Shown one piece after another: positions 1 to 6,453 of a DNA stretch of 8,626 nt. The notes below the pieces were generated by a model that was given only the letters and a program-made list of their open reading frames with translations, searched no databases and was not told where the DNA came from. Both the position numbers and the translations under genes were made by a program. Source of the stretch: Verrucomicrobia bacterium UBA3214 (GTDB lineage: Bacteria; Verrucomicrobiota; Kiritimatiellia; RFP12; UBA1067); the NCBI GenBank assembly GCA_002363575.1, contig DEWI01000078.1:22182-30807 (forward strand). Reading direction: 5' to 3'. Numbering within the stretch: the first letter of the stretch is position 1; the number at the start of each line of letters is the position of its first letter.

Positions 1-662
1 CCGGTGTCGAACCAAGCGCGGAAGGGGCCGCCGGAGAATGCGCCGAGGATGTCTTCGATTTCGGATTCGTCCGGGAAGCCTTCGAGGTACGGGAGGTTTT
101 CAAACGCGAGCTTGACGCCATTCTTCTCCAGCAAAGGCGCCAGGATTTCCAGCTCTTTCTTGAATGGATCGAGGAGGCGGCGCCCGCGCTTCGCGCGTAT
201 CTTCCGCGCCTTGGCGAGCAGCTTCGCGTAGGCTGGCGCGGCGGTGTCCTTGCCTGACGCCGTCAAGACGTCGCGAAGGCGCGCGGAGTCGATGATGCTG
301 AAAAGCGACGAGAAGCAGACGCGCCCCGCGTGCAGGACGGCGCATGTCGCGCCGATCTCGCCCGCGAAGCGGATTGTATTCGATACGTGCGCACGTGCGA
401 GCGCGCGTTCCTCTTTAGAGAAGCTCGCGAGCTGGAAAAGCTCCGGATGTCCCGAGGGAGCGCTGAGCGGCACCGGGCAAAAGGCGTGAACGCTCGTGAC
501 GGGGATCTGCGAAAGCATTTTCTTTATGCCGGGCACTTGCTCGCGGGTCGTCCTGAAGCCGAGTTCGAGGGAATCGAAGCCGAGGGCGAGCGCCTTGGCG
601 GCGATTTGCTCGCCGTCGTCCGTATCGCGGTTGCACCAGTTCGTCGAAAGGGAGAATCGCAT
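1..662 (-). CDS. Sugar phosphate isomerase/epimerase-like TIM-barrel protein (partial, C-terminus off the window)
   Basis: The frame opens at an ATG (complement 660-662) with GGAAGA eight bases upstream, and runs open to the left edge for 220 codons. The protein begins MRFSLSTNWCNRDTDDGEQI and continues ALGFDSLELGF, the usual first strand and helix of the xylose isomerase-like (AP endonuclease 2) barrel. Further barrel-strand motifs follow: SVHAF (about 57-61), AVLHAGR (108-114), KLAFENLP (184-191) and, at the cut end, AWFDTG. H59, H111, E188 and D219 sit where this fold usually places substrate and divalent-metal ligands. Family members are commonly 250-290 residues, so perhaps 40-70 residues are missing. 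A 72-nt gap separates it from holB upstream on the same strand, so co-transcription is possible. The fold is clear. The substrate is not: isomerase, epimerase and endonuclease IV relatives share it, though the sequence looks more like the sugar enzymes. Confidence 0.8.
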   Translation of the reverse strand, partial: MRFSLSTNWCNRDTDDGEQIAAKALALGFDSLELGFRTTREQVPGIKKMLSQIPVTSVHAFCPVPLSAPSGHPELFQLASFSKEERALARAHVSNTIRFAGEIGATCAVLHAGRVCFSSLFSIIDSARLRDVLTASGKDTAAPAYAKLLAKARKIRAKRGRRLLDPFKKELEILAPLLEKNGVKLAFENLPYLEGFPDESEIEDILGAFSGGPFRAWFDT

Positions 663-670
663 GGCGTCGG

Positions 671-676
671 TCTTCC
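671..676 (-). promoter_or_regulatory. Ribosome binding site of the isomerase-like gene
   Basis: The minus strand reads GGAAGA, eight bases before the ATG at 662. It is a moderate Shine-Dalgarno match and supports that ATG as the start. The rest of the 72-nt gap (663-734) shows no convincing promoter: a TTGACT occurs but has no good -10 partner. Confidence 0.5.
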
Positions 677-734
677 GTGTTTTTTGCCTTCGCTTTGCGG
701 CGTGCAAGTCAATTTATATCTTGGAGGGGCGCGG

Positions 735-1550
735 CTATTCCCCTGCTTCGTCTTTCGGGAAAGCGAGTTTGTCCATCATGAAGGAAAGCGCCATGTCCGC
801 GCCGAGGAAGCGTTCGACGCGCGCATACGCCTCTTCGACGGCTTCGATATTGCGGAAGGCGAGATGGCGCGGCACGCGCCCCTCGACCATCCAGCCGCGG
901 ACGTGCTTCATGATCGTCGCGAAAAACGCCTTGCGCACGAGCGGCACGTCCTCGTCTTCGGCATCGTTTTTGAGGGCGTCGAGTCTGGCGGCGAGCGCGA
1001 GCGCGGCCTGGCTGCGCGCGAACACGCTGTCCATCCCCGGCGCGGTGAAGATTTTGGCGATCGCCCTTGCCTGATCGCCCTGCAGCGTGCCGTCCGGCAT
1101 GGGGAGATCGATTCGCTGGCAGCGCGATATGACCGTCGGCAGCAGCGCGCCGGGATTGTCGGTGAGCAGAAGGTAGATCGTGTCCTGGCGCGGCTCTTCG
1201 AGATCCTTCAGAAAGGCGTTGGCGGCGGCGGGCTGCATTCTCTCCGCGCCGACGATTACGCCCGCCTTCCAGCCTCCGGAGTATGAGGTCTTCGCCATCC
1301 CGGCGAGGAGAATGTCGCGCACGGCATCGACTTTGATCGTCCTGCTCTTGCCTTCCGGCTCGAGGAAAATCACGTCCGGGTGCGCGTGCATCGCGAGTTT
1401 GTATTCCTCGCCCGGGAAGAGCTTCGCGAGGATGCGGTCGGTCAACTCCATCGCATTGCCCTTGACGTCGCCGACGACAAGGTAGCCGCGCGCGCCACAG
1501 CCATCGTCGATCGCGCGCGCTATCAGAGAAAACGCTTCACCTGGTTCCAT
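735..1550 (-). CDS. holB: DNA polymerase III delta' subunit, divergent (clamp loader)
   Basis: This 271-residue protein should be the delta' subunit of the clamp loader, which with delta and tau/gamma loads the sliding clamp onto primed DNA. Visible family marks are HPDVIFLEP (57-65), KVDAVRDI (73-80), an AERM...AANAFLKDLEEP block (102-120) matching the usual NALLKxLEEP, and the ISRCQRI arginine-finger motif (141-147, SRC at 142-144). The P-loop position reads GDVKGNAME (28-36) and lacks GK[ST], so ATP binding there is unlikely. The four-cysteine zinc module usual between the P-loop and HPD is also absent. The ATG at 1550 is preceded by GGAGGGG. The open frame extends upstream to 1973, but only as a shadow of tmk. 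The gene overlaps the tmk end by 28 nt, the common tmk-holB order, which suggests translational coupling. A generic AAA+ delta'-like protein is the alternative; the tmk neighbour favours holB. Confidence 0.85.
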   Translation of the reverse strand: MEPGEAFSLIARAIDDGCGARGYLVVGDVKGNAMELTDRILAKLFPGEEYKLAMHAHPDVIFLEPEGKSRTIKVDAVRDILLAGMAKTSYSGGWKAGVIVGAERMQPAAANAFLKDLEEPRQDTIYLLLTDNPGALLPTVISRCQRIDLPMPDGTLQGDQARAIAKIFTAPGMDSVFARSQAALALAARLDALKNDAEDEDVPLVRKAFFATIMKHVRGWMVEGRVPRHLAFRNIEAVEEAYARVERFLGADMALSFMMDKLAFPKDEAGE

Positions 1551-2152
1551 ATCCCCTCCGCTACGTCTTCCGGGCGGCCGGCGGCGTCGATCTTGATTAT
1601 CCTGCCTGGCTCGGCGGCGGCGAGCGCCTCGAAGCCTTCGCGAAGACGGGCGTGGAAGCGCTCGCCCGCAAGCTCGATCCTGTCCGCCGCCGTCTGCGTG
1701 GCGTGTTCGCGGCGGCGCATGCGCGATGCCGCCACGTCCGGCGGGACGTCCAGGAGGAGCGTCAAATCCGGCGCGAGATTGGCGCACGCAAAGGCGTTGG
1801 CCGTCTTGATCACGTCGAGATCCATCCCCCTGCCGTAGCCCTGGTAGGCGAATGTCGAGTCGCTGAAGCGGTCGCTGACGACCCAATCGCCAGATGCGAG
1901 CGCCGGGTGTATGACCTTTTCGACGAGCTGCGCGCGCGCCGCCAGGAAAAGCAGAAGCTCTGCGCGATCGCACGGCGGGTCTTCGCGCTCGTCCTTCAGC
2001 AGGCCGCGCACGAGTTCCGCGAGTCTCGTCCCGCCGGGTTCGCGGACGCGGCGGACGGTGAAACCGAGGCTCTCCAGCCTGTCGGCGAGGATTGCCGCCT
2101 GCGTGGATTTTCCGCAGCCTTCCCCGCCTTCCAATGTGATGAACTTGCCCAT
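1523..2152 (-). CDS. tmk: Thymidylate kinase (dTMP kinase)
   Basis: Phosphorylates dTMP to dTDP with ATP, an essential cytoplasmic step in dTTP synthesis. The 209-residue protein has the usual family length. It begins MGKFITLEGGEGCGKST with Walker A at 9-17. The dTMP-binding REPGGT follows at 37-42, then the family signature SDRFSDSTFAYQGYGRG (93-109). A basic LID region RMRRRE (144-149) precedes ADRIE and the ERFHARLREGF helix. The P-loop carries no arginine and the LID is basic, as in the bacterial (E. coli-like) type II enzymes. No Shine-Dalgarno sequence lies close to the ATG; a GGGGAAAGGAA stretch is about 20 bases upstream, too far for standard use. The start is still secure because the P-loop follows immediately. 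It lies 46 nt after the transporter gene and overlaps holB by 28 nt, so the pair is probably one transcription unit. Confidence 0.96.
   Translation of the reverse strand: MGKFITLEGGEGCGKSTQAAILADRLESLGFTVRRVREPGGTRLAELVRGLLKDEREDPPCDRAELLLFLAARAQLVEKVIHPALASGDWVVSDRFSDSTFAYQGYGRGMDLDVIKTANAFACANLAPDLTLLLDVPPDVAASRMRRREHATQTAADRIELAGERFHARLREGFEALAAAEPGRIIKIDAAGRPEDVAEGIWNQVKRFL
1553..1559 (-). promoter_or_regulatory. Strong ribosome binding site of holB inside tmk
   Basis: GGAGGGG lies on the minus strand with its GGAGG core four bases before the holB ATG. It sits inside the last codons of tmk, fixes the holB start at 1550, and argues for coupled translation of the overlapping pair. Confidence 0.65.
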
Positions 2153-2198
2153 GTTCGCGATCGAAGCGTGTTCCTTTCCCCGCGGCTCGCCCGGCGGA

Positions 2199-3440
2199 TC
2201 AGTTTTTCGCGCCGGCTGCGAATTTCAGGCTCCAGGAGTTGAGGCCGTTTACGGCGTATCCCGCGACGAGCAGCACCGCTACGCCCGCAAGCCCCCAGGT
2301 CTTGAACACCGGCAAGGCGATCTGGTTGCCGACAAGCCCCGCCACGCCCCATGCCGAGAGCGCCGCGCCGTGGATTTTCGAGATGTTCGTCATTCCGTAG
2401 TGGTCTGCGAGTACGGCGGGCAGGACGGAGAAACCGGCGCCGTAGCATGCGGGAATCACGATAAGCGAAATCGCCAGCAGCACCGGCGCGAACGAGCACG
2501 CCATCACGCCTGCGGAAATCCCCAGCAGGATAAGCAGGATATCGACGCGATGCACGAGCCTGTCGGACCACCAGGCGAAGAGGAAGCGCCCGGCGCCATT
2601 CATCAGCCCCATCATCGTCAGCACGAAAGTCGTGAAGCCGTCGCCGTATGAAGGCACGGTGGCCATTAGCTGTTTCGCCAGCGGTATGAGGCAAAGGCCG
2701 CAGGAGATGTTCAGGAACATGAAAAGCCAGACGCGCAGGAACCACGTGTCCTTGGCGAGCGCGTGGTATGTGAATTCGAGCTGCGGCAGCGTGTGCGCGA
2801 ACGTCGTCTGGACGATCGCCGGCTTTTTCAGCAGCATCGCGCCTGCGGCCATCGGGAAGGCGTAGAAGAGCGCGAAGACCGTGAACGCCGTGGCGATCGG
2901 GAAAACCTCGAAGCCTTCGAAGCGCAGTGTGAAGAGGCGCGACGAAACGCCGAAGCCTTTGTAGAGCAGAGTGCATAGCGACGAGCCAAGCCCGAAGGAG
3001 ATGATCGGCACGGCGGCGGCGATAGCCTTCGCGTTGGGGAACCACAGCATCATCGTCTTCACCGGCGAGATGTAGATGATGCCCGTTCCCGTCCCGAGCA
3101 GCGCGCCGTAGCCGATGTATATCAGCGCGAGCGATTTCATCTTTATGCCCAGCGCCGTCAGCAGCAGCCCGGAGAGGAAAAGCCCGGAGCCGGCAAGCGT
3201 CGAAAGCTTGATGTTCTTCTCGACGATCTTCCCGAAGAACGCCGCGCCCATGCCGAGGAAGAAAATGCCAAGCGAGAATGCAAACTGGACTTGCGCGCGC
3301 AGCGCCGCCGCCGTCTCCGCATCGGGCGCGATGGCTCGCGCTATCGGATCGCTGAATACTGTGAATGCGTAAATCTGCCCGACGCTTATCGCCAGCAGAA
3401 ACGCCGGTATCACCGCGTGTATCGTCCTCTTTGTCTTCAT
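2199..3440 (-). CDS. Major facilitator superfamily transporter, OFA (oxalate/formate antiporter)-like
   Basis: A 413-residue polytopic inner-membrane protein with about 12 hydrophobic segments. The first is HAVIPAFLLAISVGQIYAFTVF (8-29), whose GQIYAFTVF resembles the G-x-x-Y-x-F-x-V-F opening of OFA-family carriers. Other OFA-like marks are SPVKTMMLWFPNAKAIA (125-141), the inter-domain MFS motif NGAGRFLFAWWSDRLVHR (281-298) and YGAGFSVLPAVLADHYGM (333-350) followed by AWGVAGLVG. The family exchanges small carboxylates or other anions; the substrate here cannot be read from sequence. The frame also opens at a GTG at 3515, giving 25 extra polar, Arg-rich residues. The ATG at 3440 is preferred because GGAGGG lies five bases before it and the membrane segment starts right after a short basic tail, MKTKR. 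It lies 177 nt downstream of clpC and 46 nt before tmk, and has no obvious link to either. Confidence 0.88.
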   Translation of the reverse strand: MKTKRTIHAVIPAFLLAISVGQIYAFTVFSDPIARAIAPDAETAAALRAQVQFAFSLGIFFLGMGAAFFGKIVEKNIKLSTLAGSGLFLSGLLLTALGIKMKSLALIYIGYGALLGTGTGIIYISPVKTMMLWFPNAKAIAAAVPIISFGLGSSLCTLLYKGFGVSSRLFTLRFEGFEVFPIATAFTVFALFYAFPMAAGAMLLKKPAIVQTTFAHTLPQLEFTYHALAKDTWFLRVWLFMFLNISCGLCLIPLAKQLMATVPSYGDGFTTFVLTMMGLMNGAGRFLFAWWSDRLVHRVDILLILLGISAGVMACSFAPVLLAISLIVIPACYGAGFSVLPAVLADHYGMTNISKIHGAALSAWGVAGLVGNQIALPVFKTWGLAGVAVLLVAGYAVNGLNSWSLKFAAGAKN

Positions 3441-3445
3441 GTCCG

Positions 3446-3451
3446 CCCTCC
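3446..3451 (-). promoter_or_regulatory. Ribosome binding site that decides the transporter start
   Basis: GGAGGG on the minus strand, five bases before the ATG at 3440. It selects this start over the upstream in-frame GTG at 3515, which has no suitably spaced ribosome binding site. Confidence 0.65.
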
Positions 3452-3571
3452 GTCCGGAAGAAGTTGCGTCCATTCGCCCGTCGTCGCGTTCCCCGCTCCG
3501 CCGCGCAGGCTTCACGGTTGTCCGGCGATGGATTCGATTGTCTGCCGCCCCCTCCTTTGAATTTGCATTTT

Positions 3572-3590
3572 TGCGGCGTGCCGCGCCGCA
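3572..3590 (-). repeat. Small perfect inverted repeat between clpC and the transporter gene
   Basis: Seven-base arms TGCGGCG and CGCCGCA flank a five-base loop, 27 bases past the clpC stop. On the minus-strand transcript the hairpin is followed by AAAAA, not a U-run, so it is not a standard intrinsic terminator. It may protect the clpC mRNA 3' end or be a weak attenuator; its role is unknown. The rest of the 177-base gap holds a strong AAAGGAGG (3551-3558, minus) with no start codon at usable distance. I see no clear promoter for the transporter. Confidence 0.45.
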
Positions 3591-3617
3591 GACGAAAATC
3601 TAAATTCGCAGCGTCCT

Positions 3618-6080
3618 TCAGGAAATCGACAGCGTGCCGTTTTTGAGCTTCGCGCGCATGCGTTCTTTCGCTTTGCCCGCCAGTACGAGATCGGCGAGCG
3701 GATCGGCGATGTATTCCTGCACCACGCGGCGCAGCGGACGCGCGCCAAGCGCGGGATCCAGACCCTTTTCGACCAGGAAGTTCTCCGCCTCTTCGTCCAG
3801 CGAAAGCGAAATTTTTACGTTTTTCAGCCTCGTCTGGAGCTTGGCAAGCTCAAGTTTCAGTATAGCGGCCACATCCGCCTTTTCAAGCTTGCGGAAGACT
3901 ACGATTTCGTCGAAGCGGTTGAGAAGCTCCGGGCGGAACGTGCGCTTTGCTTCGTCCATCAGCTTTTCTTTCAGGACGTCGTGGCTGGTGGCGGCGTTTT
4001 CCGTCGCGAAGCCCAGCCGGTGGCCTTCGCGGGCGAAATCGAAACCGAGATTGGCGGTGCAGATTATGATGGTGTTGCGGAAGTCGATGACTCTGCCCTG
4101 GCCGTCCGTGAGGCGGCCGTCGTCGAGTATCTGCAGAAGCATGTTGCAGACGTCGGCGTTGGCCTTTTCGAATTCGTCGAAAAGTATCACGGAATACGGG
4201 CGGCGGCGGACTTTTTCGGTGAGCTGGCCGCCTTCAGAGTAGCCGACGTAGCCGGGCGGCGCGCCGACAAGCCGCGAGGACGAATACTTTTCCTGGTATT
4301 CGCTCATGTCGAGCGTGATCAACGCCTTCTCGTCGCCATAGACGCGCTCGGCAAGCATTTTCGCCAGATGCGTCTTGCCGACTCCCGTAGGACCGAGGAA
4401 AAGAAACGAGCCGATCGGCCGCGATGGATCGGAGAGGAACGCGCGCGATCTGCGCAGGGCGCGCGCTATCGCGCGTATGCCGTCGGCTTGGCCGACGACG
4501 ACTTCGCCCAGCGAGCTTTCGAGCGCGAGGAGCTTTTCCGCCGTCGCGGCGTTCATCCGCTCGACGGGCACGCCGCTCATCGAGCTTACCGTCGCGGCGA
4601 TGTCGTCGGCGGTCGCCGTGATGCGCGCTTCGTCGTTCTTGGCGCGCCATTTCTTCATCGCGTCGGCGAAAGCCGCCGATTTCTCGCGTATCTCTTCGCG
4701 GTGTTTCGCGGCTTCGTCGAAATCCCCCGCCTTGACTGCGGCGTCTTTGAGTCCGCGCAGGGTGTCGATCTCCTCTTGCATCGCGTTGAGACGGCGCGGA
4801 CGCGCGCTTGCGGCCATGCGCAGGCGCGAGCCCGTCTCGTCGAGCGCGTCTATCGCCTTGTCGGGAAGCTGGCGTCCCGTGAGATAGCGCGCCGTGAGTT
4901 CGACGGCGGCGCGCAGCGCCGGCTCCGGGAATTCCACGCCGTGGTGTTCGGAGTATTTCGGCGCTATGCCGCGGAGGATTTCCACCGTCGCGTCGATGTC
5001 CGGCTCGTCGATCTGCACGGACTGGAAGCGGCGCTCGAGCGCGGCATCCTTCTCTATCGACTTGTGATACTCATTCAAAGTCGTCGCGCCGATGCACTGC
5101 AGCTCGCCGCGCGCCAGCGCCGGCTTGAGGATGTTCGCCGCGTCCATCGCGCCTTCCGAACCGCCCGCGCCCACCATCGTGTGGATTTCGTCGAGGAAGA
5201 GAATTATGTCGCCGTTGCGCTTTGTCTCGTCAATTATTCTCTTGAGGCGTTCTTCGAACTGCCCGCGGTATTGCGTGCCGGCCACGACGCGCGCCATGTC
5301 GAGCGCGACCACGCGCTTTTGCTGCATCTTCTCCGGGACTCTGCCGGCGTGGATGGCCTGCGCCAGCGCTTCAGCGATGGCCGTCTTGCCGACGCCCGCC
5401 TCGCCGATCAGCACGGCGTTGTTTTTCGTGCGCCGCGAGAGGATTTGCACGACCCGCTTCAGCTCGTTGTCGCGCCCGATCACCGGGTCGAGCTTTCCTT
5501 GGCGCGCCAATTCCGTCAAATCCCGCCCGAAAGCGTTGATTGTCGGCGTCTTGCGATCCCTTGCGCTTTTGCCTTCTTCCTGCGCGCCCTGCTCGCCGCC
5601 GGCTTGATTGCCGGCGTTGTTTTCCGGAGTTTCCTCTTCTTCTTCGTCGTCCTCTGCGGCTGCCGGGGCGGCCGCCGCGGCGCGGAATTTATCCACGCTT
5701 ATCCCGGCGTTGAAGAGGAGCTGGGAAGGGGCGTTTTCGGCCTCGCGCAACATCCCCAGCACGAGATGCACGGTGCCAACAGGCTGATTCGGCCCCGCTT
5801 CGATTTGCGCGATCTCCAGCACTTTGCGCGTGCGCGCCGACATCGGGAGCTTGCCGCGCTGCAGGACGTTCTGCGAATCCCCGGTTATCATCATGCGCAT
5901 CGTCTCCGCCAGCTCGTCAAGCTCCAGGCCGAGTCTCACAAGCCTCTGCGAGGCCTCGCATTGCGCAATCGCCAGTATCGACAGGAATATATGCTCCGAG
6001 CCTATGTGGTCGTGGCCGAGCTGCCGCGCGCAGCTCTCCGCGGCGTTCATTGCATCCAAACCATTCTTCGTGAAAATCAT
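3618..6080 (-). CDS. clpC: ClpC-type AAA+ ATP-dependent unfoldase, ClpP partner
   Basis: An 820-residue Hsp100 unfoldase that threads substrates into ClpP. The N-domain has two Clp repeats (about 3-65 and 78-135), opening FTKNGLDAMNAAE and LGHDHIGSEHIFL. A low-complexity acidic linker follows (about 134-175). D1 carries Walker A GEAGVGKT (226-233), pore loop GTQYRGQFEER (268-278), Walker B ILFLDEIH (293-300) and arginine finger ALERRF (347-352). A short UVR-like coiled middle domain (about 434-470) is the ClpC hallmark and separates it from ClpB. D2 has Walker A GPTGVGKT (563-570), pore loop GAPPGYVGYSEGG (607-619), Walker B VILFDEFEKA (631-640), and GARPLRR (779-785) as sensor 2. LGF at 689-691, in HRLGFATEN, sits where the ClpP-docking loop lies (VGF in Bacillus ClpC). 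The ATG at 6080 begins the family N-terminus; the open frame continues to 6509 only because the repeats upstream lack stops. No mcsA, mcsB or ctsR is in the window. Confidence 0.95.
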   Translation of the reverse strand: MIFTKNGLDAMNAAESCARQLGHDHIGSEHIFLSILAIAQCEASQRLVRLGLELDELAETMRMMITGDSQNVLQRGKLPMSARTRKVLEIAQIEAGPNQPVGTVHLVLGMLREAENAPSQLLFNAGISVDKFRAAAAAPAAAEDDEEEEETPENNAGNQAGGEQGAQEEGKSARDRKTPTINAFGRDLTELARQGKLDPVIGRDNELKRVVQILSRRTKNNAVLIGEAGVGKTAIAEALAQAIHAGRVPEKMQQKRVVALDMARVVAGTQYRGQFEERLKRIIDETKRNGDIILFLDEIHTMVGAGGSEGAMDAANILKPALARGELQCIGATTLNEYHKSIEKDAALERRFQSVQIDEPDIDATVEILRGIAPKYSEHHGVEFPEPALRAAVELTARYLTGRQLPDKAIDALDETGSRLRMAASARPRRLNAMQEEIDTLRGLKDAAVKAGDFDEAAKHREEIREKSAAFADAMKKWRAKNDEARITATADDIAATVSSMSGVPVERMNAATAEKLLALESSLGEVVVGQADGIRAIARALRRSRAFLSDPSRPIGSFLFLGPTGVGKTHLAKMLAERVYGDEKALITLDMSEYQEKYSSSRLVGAPPGYVGYSEGGQLTEKVRRRPYSVILFDEFEKANADVCNMLLQILDDGRLTDGQGRVIDFRNTIIICTANLGFDFAREGHRLGFATENAATSHDVLKEKLMDEAKRTFRPELLNRFDEIVVFRKLEKADVAAILKLELAKLQTRLKNVKISLSLDEEAENFLVEKGLDPALGARPLRRVVQEYIADPLADLVLAGKAKERMRAKLKNGTLSIS

Positions 6081-6087
6081 GTGGGAT

Positions 6088-6096
6088 ATTATACCA
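6088..6096 (-). promoter_or_regulatory. Extended -10 promoter of clpC, predicting a leaderless mRNA
   Basis: The minus strand reads TGGTATAAT, a perfect TG-N-TATAAT extended -10 box within an AT-rich patch of a GC-rich window. No good -35 hexamer is found 16-18 bases upstream, as is usual for extended -10 promoters. Only seven bases (ATCCCAC) separate the box from the clpC ATG, so transcription should begin at or within two bases of the A of the start codon. There is no room for a Shine-Dalgarno sequence and none is seen. No CIRCE element or CtsR-type direct repeat is visible around it. Confidence 0.7.
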
Positions 6097-6165
6097 TATT
6101 TGGATGAAACACGCTTAGCGCTGCCGACAGCTTCCCAGGCTTCCGGGCTTTCCGCGACCGCGATA

Positions 6166-6219
6166 CGGGAGGGACGCGCTCCCGCACGACCGCGGACGCG
6201 CGGGAGCGCGTCCCTCCCG
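6166..6219. repeat. 54-bp near-perfect palindrome (possible REP-like element)
   Basis: Two perfect 20-base arms (6166-6185 and 6200-6219) are exact reverse complements. The 14-base centre also pairs except at 6186/6199 and 6189/6196 and has CCGCGG at the dyad axis, so 25 of 27 base pairs match. The arms start CGGGAGGGACGCGC and end GCGCGTCCCTCCCG. Neither side carries a T-run, so it is not an intrinsic terminator for either strand. It directly abuts the 22-bp array, suggesting a composite intergenic element like REP/BIME clusters. It could form a strong hairpin in RNA or extrude as a cruciform. Its relation to a mobile element is unproven. Confidence 0.85.
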
Positions 6220-6220
6220 A

Positions 6221-6430
6221 TGCTCCAGTCGCGAGGCCAAGCGACTCCAGTCGCGAGAGAAGGCGACTCCAGTCGCGAGGAGAGGCGACTCCAGTCGCAA
6301 GAGAAGGCGACTCCAGTCGCGAGAGCGGGCGACTCCAGTCGCGAGAGCGGGCGACTCCAGTCGTGAGAGCGGGCGACTCTAGTCGCGAGGGCGGGCGACT
6401 CCAGTCGCCAGAGGGGGCGACACCGCGCGC
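6221..6430. repeat. Tandem array of eight 22-bp palindrome-bearing repeats with degenerate flanking copies
   Basis: Eight head-to-tail units of exactly 22 bp occupy 6241-6416, starting at 6241, 6263, 6285, 6307, 6329, 6351, 6373 and 6395. Each is a 14-base core GCGACTCYAGTCGY (arms GCGACT and AGTCGC around two bases) plus an eight-base purine-rich spacer such as GAGAGCGG or GAGAGAAG. Units 4 and 5 are identical. The core is nearly invariant: one unit changes the central CC to CT, and one changes the last arm base C to T. The spacers vary much more. Degenerate copies flank the array (6221-6240 and 6417-6430). Twenty-two bases is close to two helical turns, so the palindromes would fall on roughly one DNA face. 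The spacers are far too short for CRISPR and no cas gene is present. The role is unknown: protein-binding array, structured RNA or decaying repeat family. Confidence 0.93.
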
Positions 6431-6453
6431 AAACAAAATCGCCCGGGAGGGCG
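6431..6453 (-). terminator. Possible intrinsic terminator after the YfhO-like/ACP unit
   Basis: On the minus strand a five-base all-GC stem CGCCC/GGGCG with a TCCC loop (6440-6453) is followed by ATTTTGTTT (6431-6439). The stem is short and the T-run is interrupted, so this is a modest candidate. It is well placed, about 100 bases past the ACP stop and before the repeat array, and would isolate clpC from the upstream unit. Confidence 0.4.

Noticed and set aside
330..1286. A 318-codon plus-strand open frame
   Set aside because: It lies antisense to the isomerase-like gene and holB, both of which have recognisable motifs; the product has none.
1551..1973. Upstream extension of the holB frame
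   Set aside because: It runs through the tmk coding region in another frame; the product is Arg-rich and unlike delta', and the ATG at 1550 has a strong ribosome binding site.
3441..3515. GTG start for the transporter at 3515
   Set aside because: It adds 25 polar Arg-rich residues and lacks a spaced ribosome site; the ATG at 3440 has GGAGGG at five bases.
3981..6107. A 708-codon open frame on the plus strand opposite clpC
   Set aside because: It is an antisense shadow of clpC caused by GC-rich codon use; the product is Arg/Ala-rich without recognisable domains, and clpC fits its family over its full length.
6166..6219. Intrinsic terminator
   Set aside because: The hairpin is strong but no T-run follows it on either strand.
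6221..6430. CRISPR array
   Set aside because: The spacers are eight bases, related to each other and purine-rich, the repeat period is 22 bp, and no cas gene is present.
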